From: Cryptomeria japonica
Taxonomy: Eukaryota; Streptophyta; Pinopsida; Cupressales; Cupressaceae
DNA length: 64,000 nucleotides
NCBI RefSeq assembly: GCF_030272615.1
Contig: NC_081410.1
Coordinates: 285,075,957-285,139,956 of the forward strand
Direction of reading: 5' to 3'
In this document: piece by piece, positions 20,572 through 32,239 of the stretch
Layout of the letters: each line of letters opens with the position of its first letter
Position numbering within the stretch: the stretch's first letter is position 1
Position numbers and translations under genes: made by a program
The notes under the pieces: generated by a model
What the model was told of the DNA's origin: nothing
Database searches by the model: none
Seen by the model: only the letters and a program-made list of their open reading frames with translations

Positions 20572-22665
20572 CTAACTAAAATACACAAAAAGAAAACCTA
20601 CTCTAAAGCTATATACAAGACTCCTAGAATGGACACAACTCAAAAGAGCGAAATATTTACATGACTTCGCATGATTTCCAAAGATATGCAATAGGAGCAT
20701 AGCAACAATGACGGTGCGGAGTTGGGCAAACTCATCCTTATACTCTGGAAAGCAGTCCTTCATAATGAAAGTCTCATACTCAAGCAAAACTTCACTCAAA
20801 ATGATCAGTTGTGGCAATTCATTAGGTCCATGGTCAATCCATATGCAAGTTGTTTTCCCAAAACCCCCATAATCAAATTCATAATAACTTTCAAAACTAG
20901 GATTAAGGAAAGAGACCACCTGGCACGTTTCAGGCTCAAATAGAAACTCTTGGTTGCCACCATCAGTGCATCGCAGGAAGAGAGATCATCAGCTGCTCTG
21001 GGATGTTGCCATTGGTGATGTATCATTCCACTTACATCTTTGACATGCAAATTTTCACTTGTTGGTTCTTTTGGAATCTTTAAGAATGGACTTAGCGCAA
21101 CCTCGAATTGCAACGTGTTCCTCACTTCCATGGTGACAACAAGTTCACTATCTTGCATAAACCAAGCATCCTTATGAAACTCCATAAGCATATCTTCAAA
21201 AATGGGAGTTTCCTTAAATGATTGATTTTCAAAAATTTCCTCTGATGGTTGCTCAAATGCTGACATTGATGGTAGCACCACCTCAAAATGCCCTTTGTTC
21301 TCTAGTTCCATTTGTTCATCTTCAAGAATGCTCGATAGTTCCTCCTTTAGGATGGCTTGAAGCTCATTTGATTCCTCTTCATGTAGCAAGGATGAACGTT
21401 CACCAAGGATGTCATTGTCTTGAATAGTATAAAACTTAGTTCCTTGTTCTTGGAATGGTGAAAGATCAAGTGGCAGTAGATCACGACAATCCCCTAAGTT
21501 GCTTACGCTTTCTGCTATATCTTCCTTCTCAATCTCTTGGTGATCTTCATGAGTAACACCTTGACCATCAAGTTGAACCAAGCCACCAGCTGGCCACTCT
21601 TCCAATAATTCTTTGGGAGGTCAAAGTTGATGATGAATCATGCCTCTTGCAGCAATTCTCTTGTCTCTTCTATAAGATCTTTCAGCGCCTCTTCGAATAG
21701 CATGGTGGTGATGATATCTTTGAGCGGTCCCTCAAACTGTTCTTCATATTTGGGCTCACTTGTGATAACTTGCAATTCTTTGTTCGATATCTCTATATGA
21801 TTGTCCTTTTCTCCAAGATCGCCTGAAATCTCTTGCACTTCATTCTCAAGGATCTTCTTTTGTAGTAGGAATGAAAATTTCTCAAGGAATTCCTCCTTGT
21901 GTAATGGATGTGAATTATTTCCCCCTTGATGGCCGAACTAACATCTTGATCATTATTTGTCACTACTGCATCAGCTTGAACGTCCTCAATTGTCTCATCA
22001 ACTTGTATTCCAGCATATTCCTCTTTAGGTGGAAGGTATGGAGAGCTATCATTCACTGCTTCACATTGATTACCTTGTGAACTTGTGTCATCGACTTGCA
22101 ACTAGCTTCCATTACTGTCAGATGATGTAGCAATGTCTTATTCTTGTGTTCTTCTAAATTCAGCTACAAGATATGCACTCCAAGATCTATTCACGATACA
22201 CTCGTCCTTGGACAAGGCTAGCAATCCAAACTGAAATCTGACTTGATTGATGGCCATTTCACACAATGAGCAAGTAAATTCGGAGTGGGGTGCATTGTGA
22301 ATCATACACTACAATGGTAGCAATATTTTTTCTTAGCTGAATTCGCCTTCGATAGCAAGTCTACTTTTGATCATCCCTAAGAATCTTGAAAGAGGATCAT
22401 TACTCTTTGGGACACTGAAATTGCCTTCTTCCGCTTTTGGCTTGGGGACATCCCAAAAGAAGATCTTTCCTTGTACTACCAATTCTATCCTTGAGGAGAA
22501 TGTCAAGCAATGCATTTCATCATGTTCATTCGTCTCGTGGATTCTACAATGCCCAGGAGATGCGAACTCGGACAAACGACGTGGGTAAAGCTGCACATTC
22601 AATCTCCACCAGAGTTGAAGGATATCAACTTCCTGTTGATCATCTTGGTGATGTTGCTGCTCCAT
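20572..22665 (-). pseudogene. Acidic unknown ORF of an LTR element, broken into five pieces
   Basis: Minus-strand pieces 22665-22333, 22101-21793, 21838-21638, 21605-20805 and 20919-20572 read as one former protein of roughly 600-700 residues with stops and frameshifts. The N-terminal piece is neutral and contains VQGKIFFWDVPKPK and LSRFLGMIKSRL. The middle is rich in Glu/Asp (for example LQAILKEELSSILEDEQ). The C-terminal piece includes FLNPSFESYYEFDYGGF. I see no capsid, protease, RT, integrase or zinc-knuckle motif. Its position between an LTR B start and a family A-like LTR end suggests an element-specific accessory or non-autonomous-element ORF. Function unknown. Confidence 0.5.
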
Positions 22666-22907
22666 TGAAAAACCTTTCTTTTTTGAATTTTTTGATTTTT
22701 TGATTTTTTTGGATTTACTGGTTTTTCACTTTTTGGATTTTTGGAATAAGAGAGACTAGAAAATCTCAAATTTAGCTTGAAAGCTCAACTGGTTCCATCT
22801 GGATGAACTACTACTTTCTTTTACAAGTCTAGTTGATAGTCCAACGTTCTTTCTTTACACTAAACTCACCTATTCAAGAGTATACATTCATGCATTCGTT
22901 GTCAAGC

Positions 22908-22924
22908 CCTCCTTCTAGCGCCAA
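22908..22924 (-). other. Possible primer binding site next to LTR end
   Basis: Minus strand reads TTGGCGCTAGAAGGAGG just after ...CATCAACA, a TGGCGC-type primer site layout common in plant Ty3 elements. The exact tRNA was not determined. Confidence 0.45.
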
Positions 22925-22927
22925 TTT

Positions 22928-24400
22928 TGTTGATGTTTTTTTATGCACTTCAAACACAAAATAAAATACCAAAGTATCCTATCCTCTCTTGAATAAAGAC
23001 CTCTCGAATGCTAAGCTATATGATCAGACCAGGTGACTCCAAGGTTTATATTATCAAGTCATGACGTGTGGATAAGCTCAATGGTTTGATGTGATTTTGC
23101 TGGAATCACAAGGTGGACTTATGTTGATACATGAACTAGGTTGGAATGCTGCTGGAATGTGGGATATTACTTGATTGAAAAAATAACAAAAGGATAAAGA
23201 GTTGAGAAAGCTAATCAAATCCTATGAATGCAAGAGCAATGGACAATCTTTGGTGAAACTCAACTAGACTTTGCTTTGCCATGCGAAGCAACAACTCCAC
23301 AAAGTTTAGTGCGATCTCCTAAGGTAAGCATATGATGTTCACATCACCAACACGAACATAGACACCATCAAGATGGTGCATATCAATGAAGAAGTAGCAA
23401 TTGAAGTTAAGCTTGGATAAACGAGTTCAGTTGACTATGCAAGATACTTCACAATCAATGAAATACTAGTAGTATGATCATAAGAGCTTCACCATCAATC
23501 ATACACAAAGATCTTCCATCCATCTAATTATTGTTATCTAACATGAGGATTCAACAAGAAACCGTGCAATTGTAGAAGAAGCAACACATTCCACCATAAC
23601 TTCAATGAAAAGGATGTTTATTTACAAACTTGGCAACAATTTCTGCCTTCTCCTCCTATTCTACTCTAACTATCTGCTTGCTATCTACTTACTATTGACT
23701 TTTCATTACTCACTATTAACCTTTACAAATGAGGAGAGTGAGTCTTATATAGTGCTCTCTTTACAATGAGTGGCCAGATTAATTCACAATCAATGGCCAA
23801 GATTACTCGATGATAACCCTAATTAGAGTTTGTCACAACAACTCCCTCTGGCCAATGAGGAATTTACATTTGATTTGACACATGTCACACATTGAATGTG
23901 AAGCAATAGAAAAAGAGGCTGGGTATCTTGAAGTTTGTCCCTCCATGGGAGAGTCAGATACATTGCATCTAGACATGCAGATGTGGAGCCCTTTGATTAG
24001 CCAATGATGACAAGGATGCCACCTTAGCTAATTCATTCTCTTGTAACTCATCATGAATCGTAGGTAATTGAGGCATATCTCTTGATACTCAACATTTCCA
24101 AGTACCTGCAGTGATGATGATGGTGGGAGATATTCCTACTTGACTTGATCACCTTCACCTTGAAGCTTTTGTCACGGATCACTTCCTTGCTATATTGGCA
24201 ATGACTTCGTCGATTTCCGAAGGAAATTCAAGATACTTGTAAAAATTACTCCTTAAGTGCTTGATCTTCCTTGTACAATGTTATCCTCCTTTGCCTTATA
24301 GTGTCTTTCCTTTGACGCTTCCAACAAATAACAAAGTCTTCTTTCCATGATTCTTTTTTTTGATGTAGACTTCTGTGATATATATATATATATATGTCGG
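22928..24400 (-). repeat. 3' part of a family A-like LTR (5' LTR of a minus-strand element)
   Basis: The plus strand starts TGTTGATGTTTTTTTA and matches the LTR A1 inner region in order: TATCCTATCCTCTCTTGAA, the TTCCACCATAACTTCAATGAAA block, ACCCTAATTAGAG, then GCATATCTCTTGATACTCAACA at 24064-24085. Similarity fades beyond about 24130. The outer end could not be found and is probably displaced by later insertions. Confidence 0.65.
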
Positions 24401-24889
24401 ATCCTCCCTTAATTCAGGAGTTTGATCCTCAACTTGCGATGATGACGAGTACTGGAGTGTTCTTCATGTATCTCTCCTTACATTAATTCTAAAAGACAAA
24501 GAAGACATGGCTTAAATTATGATTGTGGATGAAACATCAAAATAATTATGACAAGAACTGATAGTTTGTATTCAAATTCATATTAATAATCACTGTGAAA
24601 CACTAGAACAAACCCACTGAGAATGTTTATACACCTCTAGAATTGATACTTCAAACTCAGAATTTTTATTCCAAATCTGGAAGTGAGGCTTTAAATCTGG
24701 AAAATAACTTAAAATTTTACTTTAAAACACTCTCACTTCCGGCTTAGAAATGACCTTTTCCATTTAAAAATAAAATTCCAAATCTGATTTCCGGATATTT
24801 TAAGTCTGAATTTAAAATTGGTTGACACTGACTGATGACAAAGGAATTCGTTGTCTCTGTAAAGAATATCACTGCCCCTTATGAAGAAC
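24401..24889. other. No recognisable feature
   Basis: AT-rich, with several variants of CCAAATCTGGAA/TTAAATCTGGAAA between 24600 and 24800 that look like short diverged repeats. No ORF. Confidence 0.5.
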
Positions 24890-25165
24890 AAATTCTTTGT
24901 CCTTTTAAATCAAATTTGCCTTGTAATAGAGTAGATCGCTGCTGATAAAAAAAAACAAATCGAATTGGATGGTTGATCAAATGAAATAATCAACCATCCC
25001 CTTTATAGGCGCTAATCACTTGCATAAAAGTGTCCTTTGGCTTTTCCCATTCCTCTTAGAGCCGACTTGTTTTGCTTTATTTAATCTTTTCTTTGCAACT
25101 TTAATTTCCCATATATCGGTTCCTAATGGTGATGGTTGACTTGTTTTGAAATTTATTTTTTTTTA
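24890..25165 (-). repeat. LTR promoter-like block, copy 2
   Basis: Near-match to 18480-18640. Minus-strand TATA-like CTATAAAG at 25001-25008, then a perfect 11-bp inverted repeat GGATGGTTGAT/ATCAACCATCC (24967-24999), then AGCAGCGATCTACTC. It holds an extra stretch of about 100 bp (25016-25120) absent from copy 1. Confidence 0.5.
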
Positions 25166-26090
25166 ATCTTCTCTTGGTTTCCACACCTTGCTATTCCCAC
25201 CAAGAGAAATGCTAGAGCCATGTGATGCTCCATCTTCTATCTCATACAATGGGTCATTGGATGTTATCCAATTCTGATCTAGGGTAGAAAGTGAACTGCC
25301 ACTATGGTCAAGATTTAAATCAGAATCATAATACTTGTCAACACTGATCCCATAGCTGTCCCAGCCCTCTTGTGCATCCTCATCATCACTTTCAGCGGCA
25401 TTTTGTGGATCCAATTCACCAAGATGACTAACTTCATGCTCAAAATCAGCCTCATGTGAAGATAAGTCTGATTTCCTCTTAGGAATTAAATCAGCTTCAT
25501 CGGTTCTAACCTGCATATCTGTATCATGCTCTTCATTCTTGAACTCATTGGTCTCAAGACCAACATTGACTGAATCTGAATTAGGCTTCAGAATCGTTGG
25601 TTTCTTCTTTCCACAAAACCAATCATCATTATTTCTGATTTCATGCAAGTTTGAGGGAGTATCTTGAGGCTTTGTCACACATTCTTCATGTGTCAAGACA
25701 GCCTTCCCATCCAAGCGCTTGGATTTTCCAGCACTCATTGTATATACCCTTTCTTCTCTCCTCTTTTTATGATTCATAAACTGGTGATGAGACAAAATAT
25801 TTATGATTGCTGGCATTCCCATTACCTCCTGGATTGTTAGAGGTGCTAGCATTGTGATCATTGGTGTTTTGATTTTGATTATGACCTCCACTAGGATTAT
25901 GAGTCATAGTAGCTAGCAACTGGGACATCATGTTCATCATGGTGTCAAACTTCTTCTCAACTCTTTCCACAGCCACATTTGCATCATTCTGACCAAATAT
26001 TCTCTCTACCATTGAATCCACTAAATCTGCTGAATCAACGACTTTCTCTTTGTTTCTCAAAACCTTTGAAAAAGTTTCCTCTATTAGCAC
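25163..26090 (-). pseudogene. Unknown acidic ORF pair, one frameshift apart
   Basis: The frame 26090-25767 includes VERIFGQNDANVAVERVEKKF, then an Asn/His/Gly-rich linker. The overlapping frame 25891-25163 includes KSKRLDGKAVLTHEECV and a strongly acidic C-terminus (LDPQNAAESDDEDAQEG). They read as one former protein of about 300 residues with a single frame change near 25800. No family recognised. It is transcribed divergently from the long ORF at 26291 with a 200-bp gap, and its stop abuts an LTR promoter-like block. Confidence 0.4.
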
Positions 26091-26275
26091 TGTAGGAATT
26101 GGACACTGTTGTCTTCTTTGTTCTCTGTTGTAGTTGTCACACTTTGAGCGTAATTGCTAAAACTTACCAAGTGTATGGATTATTTTCCTGACTCCATGCT
26201 CTAAATTGACTAAATCTTTAGAAAGTCGGGAATTTTATTACAAGTATTTATTTTTATCCTAGGACTAACTTCCAA

Positions 26276-26290
26276 CTTCGTACAGGTGCG
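26276..26290 (+). other. Candidate splice acceptor directly before long ORF
   Basis: A T-rich run, CCTAG, then CTTCGTACAG immediately precedes GTGCGATG. Retrotransposon extra ORFs (env-like) are often reached by splicing, so this may be an acceptor; there is no transcript evidence. Confidence 0.3.
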
Positions 26291-29200
26291 ATGTCAAAAT
26301 CAGGATACAAAGAAAGGAAAGAGCTACTGAAGACATTGGAGACTGGATTTTATCGAGAGTTTAAGATTTCATCCAAATGGAAGGAGATCACTGATACCAA
26401 CATTCATTTCCTGGACTTCGACCAGATGCAGCGTCGGATGTTCAGATCCAGAGATCAGGTTCCTTCTCCAGCATATGCGAATATTATGAAGAGTGGCATT
26501 TTCCATGTCGCTGGGTTCCCACAGTCCATACAGTGCAGTGAGTTGATCCTGGAGTGTGCAAGATGTTACGATCCGCTCACAAGAATGATTAAGAGTCCCA
26601 AGGGTGTTGTCACCGCCTACCTTGCTGAGGATGCCATTGCTGAGGTATTCAGAATTCCACGCGGAACAGACATGAAGGATGTGACCAAGGAAGATTATGC
26701 AGACAGATACACGAAGAAGATGGGTGTATGCAAGAGTTTAATTAATAAAGAGTGGATGATTGAACCTAGGAATCATCATTCCAAGGCTCCCAAGACACTT
26801 ATGTGCGTAGATTTTAAGGAGGAATATAGTGATTTGATATTCCTACTCAATAGAGTGATGGGAATGCCACAGGGAGCAATATTTCATGGATGGATGTTCT
26901 ACTTCATCCAAGATTGTCTTAGAGGAACACTAGTGAATTGGTCCAAGATCATAAGCGACAATCTGGATTTCCAATTGAGGAATGTAGAGCGGTCTAAGTC
27001 ATTCGCCATGACTTCTTACCTGGTGTACCTGCTTGCACGATTCGTTGCATACAGAGGATTAATATGCAAAGGTGAAGTCGGGAATGGGCAAGGACAATTT
27101 AAGAGTTATGAATGCTACCCCCAGCTGAGTATGCACAGAATTGAAGACTACAAGAGAGTGAATGATGCATTCACTATGTACATCACGCGGATGCTGCAGG
27201 GCGGAATCCGCAGAAGATTGTCCAAGGAGGCAACAGAGTTAATAGAAAAATATGGATCATGGTATATACAGTTCCCCACTTTCACATACCTCAGGATTCA
27301 TGGGTTTCAATCTGAACCCTACAGACTTCCTAGGTATCCAACTGACAGAATGATATTGTTGGAAGTGGTAAGACAGCTTCTAGAGTTCGATGTTATCCAG
27401 AGAGAGAAGCACAGGACAGGAATGACATTCCCTATTTCAGTTGGGAAGATGTCAGAGGTCTGCCAATCCGCCATAGCTGCCAGCATTGCAAGTGAGGAGA
27501 TTGCATTCTACAGATTTGCTACCTACAAGAAAAGAGAAAGATTCGATCCAGACAAGAAGGTCGGAAGGATCAGAGGAGAGAAGTTCACTCATAAGGTTGA
27601 CATAGAGGATTATTGGGCTAACCTGATGGATGAGCAAGCAGTGAAGAGAAGAATGTGGTCCAGAATGTCAGTGGATTTCATGAGGAAGTGTGGACTTTTC
27701 CTCATCCCTGATCAGGTATTAGATGATAGAGATCATACACACCCACATTATGAGAATGAAATGAAGAAGGCAATCCTATTGCCAAATTGGTCAGAGTCAG
27801 AAGAGACTGACCTGAATGTATTGATGAGAGAAGTCTTGAATTTCTCCCGCACATGGGTAGATATGCAGATGAACAGATTAGTTGACATGGGTGTTCCCTT
27901 CACTTATGAAAGGATGAAGCCGGAAGAGTCTACTTCCGAAGATGATCAAAGGACTGTCAGTGATGTCAGGATTCATGCAGACGAAGAGAGTCAAGCTCCC
28001 AAGAGAAGGAAGAACATGCCTAGAGAAGTCAAGGCTAGAGGGAAGAAGATTGAGGATGTGAAGAAGAAACAGAAGACTATCATTACTCCACTTATCATTC
28101 CTTCACCCCCTCCTAGTGTCTCATCAATCGAAGAACAAAATAAGGAGACTCAGCAGTGTTCCAACACAGTGATATTACCAAAGAATATTCAGGAGTTCCA
28201 TGCCACAGCAACATCCGCACCTCCTGAGGAGAATAATGATCAGCCAAAATCCCCTACTGTCCTTTTGGAAGTTAGCTTGGGAAATGAAGTATATGATTGG
28301 ACCAGGAATAATCTTGATGATAATGAGGATGTTATCTCGGCATTGAAAGGACTTGATCGAGAAATATGTCTCGATGATGGTATGGAAATGGCCGCTATTC
28401 CTGAATGGCTGAGGAGAAGCATGGAAAAAAGTAAACAAATGATAGAGGTACAACCTATTGATGATATTGATGACTACCGAGCTAGGAGTACTAAGAAGAA
28501 GGAGCCCAAGAGAGCGGAGATTTTGTCGCACATAGCTAGAGATGAGACAGGAATGCGGATTGCGTAGATTGCTGTTCCTAGAGCCGGCGTGACAGCGGAC
28601 ACTGCTACTCCCATGGATTTCCAGATCACTTCAGTTGCCCTTGGTCGTCCATCCGCAGGGCAGGAATTCCAGGAGATTGGTGACAACCTCCAAGCAATCA
28701 ATGCAAAGTTAGACATAGCGATTGTGGAGAATGAAAGGTACAGAGAAGAAAATATTAGACTCAGAGAGTATATTGCAGGGACAAGGTGTGGAGATCCCAC
28801 CCTTATTTCCCCTATTGCAGTTGACCATGGAATACATTCACACTACGAGGTAGCAAGAGGTACACACTCAGAGGTGGAAAAGTGGATGGAAAGCACAAGG
28901 AAGCAGACAGATGATTTCCTTACTCTGTTTGTCCAAGCATATGATAAGACAACAACGCTTGTATTCAGAATCCAGTATTTGGAGGGAGTTTGGGAAGAAT
29001 TCCGGCCTATCCAAGAGAAGACTATTCCAAGCCTCCTAGCATTGAAGAAGGTTCCTAATTCCACCTTGGTCAGCGAGAACATTGTGCACAGTGGAGACAT
29101 ATATAATTTCCATGGCTGGTATTGTGCACTAGCCTTGAAGAAATCAGCTTATGAGAACGCCCAATCGAGTTGTATGGAGATGGAAGGATTAATTCAAGAC

Positions 29201-29578
29201 ATTCAGATGAAAATCCTTGCCTCGATTGAGGAATTATTGGATGTTGATGTTAGTGATGCTAGTGGTTTACACTTAGCCGAATTAAGAGACAAGATGAAAT
29301 TTATGTATTTTTGCCAGTTGGACTCTTTGAAGAAGAGTCAGATAGATGACTTGGTCTCTTTGTTGATTCATGTTCATAATTCGTAGAAGCTCATGCCTAA
29401 ATGGGAGAACACTTTGAATGCTTGCTCGGCATTGGATGTGATTGATTTACAGCAGGATACCTTGCCTAGCATTTCCATGGAGGAGTTAGATTCAGTATTG
29501 GCTAAATTCTTGGAGTATGCTAGGAGAGAGAGAGATGCAGGAAGGAATCTTCTAGAAGATTCCCTATATGATGACTAG
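26291..29578 (+). pseudogene. Long unknown ORF (about 1,096 codons, two in-frame TAGs), transposon-associated
   Basis: A single frame runs MSKSGYKERKELL... to ...LLEDSLYDD, interrupted only by TAG at 28565 and 29384. Residues 1-480 look like a folded domain (YAEDAIAEVF-type segment, MGMPQGAIFHGWMFYF, KSFAMTSYLVYLLARF). This loosely resembles the helical domains of Athila ORF1 or plant-mobile-domain proteins, a weak resemblance only. About 560-600 is a basic, nuclear-signal-like stretch (PKRRKNMPREVKARGKK), followed by PLIIPSPPPS. After the first TAG comes a coiled coil (LDIAIVENERYREENIRLRE). No gag, protease, RT or integrase motifs. The downstream DNA has LTR A-like sequence. Probably an extra ORF of a large LTR element; a host gene is less likely. 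Confidence 0.55.
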
Positions 29579-30530
29579 GTATCTTTTCATTGGGCCATAT
29601 GTTGGTGGCGCCATTTTTGATGTAACCCTAATTAGGGCAATTCTAGGGTTTTATTGGCATGATCTTGGCCGTTGATCTTGGATCAATCTTGGCCATCCAT
29701 TTTGTAAGAGACTCTATATATGCCTCTTTGTCTCTCATTTGTAAGAGAGAGTTTTTGTAGAATTGTTGGTATATGCTAAAGCTATTTGAATCCTAATCAT
29801 TGTTCAAAGTGGGCACCCAAGTTGTATTTAATCAATAATTAGACAAGTTCGAACTTGCCTAAGTCCCCAAACAATAACTTAAGGCATTCTTCAAATTTCA
29901 ACGCCTAACTTAGGAAAATAACAATATAGATAGCAGATAAATATTTTCCCCTAAGTTGCCCACAATACAAATAATCAATAATAAAAATAATTAAATATTA
30001 AACCTTAGGATAAAGAATTAATATTTAATTAAATAACTTATAACTCCAATACTGATCAATACCAAAATCAAGGATGAAGTTGTGCAATGAAGACCACTGA
30101 ATTGTGCTGAGTCAAGACCCTGTCTGAGGCTACTAAACAGTAAACATAGAAATGCTCAACACAACCACTTACTAAAAATAGTAAGTCAAGGAATACTGCT
30201 CCAAAAAACATGATCTTCGCACCTAGAGAAAGAGCTTAGAAAGCTCAGTAGAACTACATCATCCAAACAGCCAAACCCTAACTTACTAAAAATAGTAAGT
30301 TCTTACTTCACCAAAGAATCAAATGCATGTTATGACACCCTAGAGTTCATGGAAAACCCAGAAGAAAACCATAAGCAGAACTGAAGAATTCCCTCCTGAC
30401 AAACCCTAGAAAGCTCATGCAGAACTCCACAAAAGTTGGAAACCCTAATTCTCTTTTCCAAATAGCCTGCGCGTCTTCGAAATAGGCCAATGGACCACTG
30501 AATGCACATCACTGAGAAGGGGACATTACA
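29579..30530 (+). repeat. LTR-like DNA downstream of the long ORF
   Basis: 29620-29760 (TGTAACCCTAATTAGGGCAA, TCTTGGCCGTTGATC, CTCTCATTTGTAAGAG) matches the promoter region of LTR A2 (17270-17400) in the same orientation. It then changes to an AT-rich part with ACTTACTAAAAATAGTAAGT palindromic repeats (30170, 30282). It ends in GGGGACATTACA at 30519-30530, the terminus type of family C, abutting the LTR B copy. No start terminus found. Confidence 0.45.
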
Positions 30531-32032
30531 GGGATGTGGAGAAAGTATATGCCGCGAGGGACAGAGGGGTGTGCGATATGAAGAAATAATGTATTGCGGC
30601 AAGGGAGGTATAAGGGATGGAAAGCTAGGGATGCAGTGGTAGAAGGGGGTGTGAAGGATATGATGTCGGGGGTGAAAGGAGATGAAGGATGTGGAATGAA
30701 GGGTAGTGAAGGATGTGATGATAAGGACATGTCGGGGGAAAGGGAGATAAAAGGGGGTAGTGGAAGGAAGATGGAGGAATAAGGGATATGAAGGGAAAGA
30801 TGGATGGCAAGATGGAAGGAAGGGAGAAGGGAGGAAAGGGGGACTCCCTCTCGTGAAGCAATTGATATTCCAAGTTTCACATTTTCACACATCCCTCACC
30901 TATCAATTATCATTATCCATTGAAACACAGATTTGCATTAGGATTATTCAATCACCCCAAAATTTCATCATGGAATTCTCGCCTGGACACAACCTGGTGT
31001 TGATGTTGTAGCTAGGTCGGACTCCTTCTAGGGCCGACCTAGCACATGTGGGTGACTAATTGGCCTATTGGCCTTAGTCACGTTAATATGCAAAGTTAAA
31101 ATGTAACTTGTGATCATAAATATGGCTGACCCTAAAATGGCTAATGTAACTTGTAAATGAGTCTAACCCTATAACGGGCATTGTAAACTTGTAAATGCTT
31201 ATAGGGCCGACCCTATAATGGGCACCTCCTCAAGAGCATTATATTATTATTAATAATTCTCCTTGAGAGCCAACCTAGGATGAATTGGGTGTCTAAAGTC
31301 ACATATATAAGCAAGGTTCATTCATGCTTCAAGACATACATTTTATGATTCACCGAAAGAATCTAGCAATCTATCACCTACAGCAGCGAACATATTCTAA
31401 GGCAGTGAATCTCATCTCCAAGAGCAGTGAATCCATTCAAGGGCAGCGAATTCATCTTCAGGGACAGCGAAATTGTTCTAGGGGCAGCGAATCATCTTCA
31501 TGCCCAGCGGATTGTCTTCTTAATCTGCAACTTGTCTCCTTGTCAAGAGAATGGCCTTCATACCAGCAAATTGCCTTATCTGATTAGCGAATCACCTTCA
31601 GTCAAGGATACTGCAGATAAGTTTGCCCTAGTTTAGTTTTACATGCTGCTGTTCATACTACTGTGCATGCCCTAGTTCAGATTTATATTTTGTAGTTCAT
31701 ATTGCTTCAATCGTTGAAGCAAAATTGTAAGACACATTCTGATTATTGGATAATACAAACTGTGATTTGCTGCTGGGTTTTTCACCTCCAAGAGGGAGGT
31801 TTTCCCAGGGTACTCTTGTGTTTTGTATGTTCATTGTGTTGATTTTGTTAATTGCTATCAGTCTGATCTAAAACTAACACCTGGAAATTGCATTGCACCC
31901 TCTCTCAAGTAAGAGGCTAAAATTAGGAAACTATTGCTAAACTAAGACAACCTAAGCAAAACATCTACCCTAAAAACCTCGAAAGTGGGGATCCCCATTT
32001 GCAATGGGGCGATGTGTGAAAACGTCACAACA
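30531..32032 (-). repeat. LTR B, right copy (truncated), carrying a nested solo LTR
   Basis: Matches 18905-19523 unit for unit (GGATGTGGAGAAAGTATATG start, GA-rich array, TGAAGCAATTGATATTCC, AAGAGGCTAAAATTAGG) and ends ACGTCACAACA at 32032. It is interrupted by the solo LTR at 30998-31879. The left part of the LTR is missing at the junction with GGGACATTACA. Confidence 0.75.
30998..31879 (+). mobile_element. Solo LTR, 882 bp, with TSD CCTGG
   Basis: TGTTGATGTTG...AACTAACA flanked by CCTGG (30993-30997 and 31880-31884). The unoccupied site survives in the paralogous LTR B copy at about 19371-19375 (CTTGG followed by AAATTGCATTG), which shows the insertion directly. It has several ATGTAACTTGTAAATG repeats, about eight GCAGYGAAT motifs (31381-31600), and TGGGTTTTTCACCTCCAAG near 31778. 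That last sequence is also in the Copia 3 LTR, which is likewise 882 bp, so the two are probably related families. Confidence 0.93.
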
Positions 32033-32239
32033 GTTTCCTTATTCTTTTGTCTTTATAGATTTTGTCTTTTAGTATATTTGTCTTGTAGTGACTTTTGTCT
32101 CCTAGTGTGGCTGAGAGGTTTGTCTTATTTCACAAAAACATTTAATCTTTTTGTTTCCTTTAGGATTTTAGGAGAGATGTATGAAAGGCGTTGGTTAAGG
32201 GATGCAGATTAATTTCTTTCAAATTTCAGCGACATTACA
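32033..32239 (-). repeat. LTR C, left copy (truncated 3' LTR)
   Basis: About 200 bp matching 35445-35648 (TAGTATATTTGTCTT, CTAGTGTGGCTGAG, AATTTCTTTCAAATTTCAG) and ending GACATTACA. Its other end is cut at the LTR B terminus at 32032. Confidence 0.75.

Noticed and set aside
19524-32032. One single minus-strand element with LTRs ending at 19523 and 32032
   Set aside because: Attractive because both ends carry LTR B starts, but the 5' LTR would need several nested insertions and a deletion whose boundaries and target duplications I could not demonstrate.
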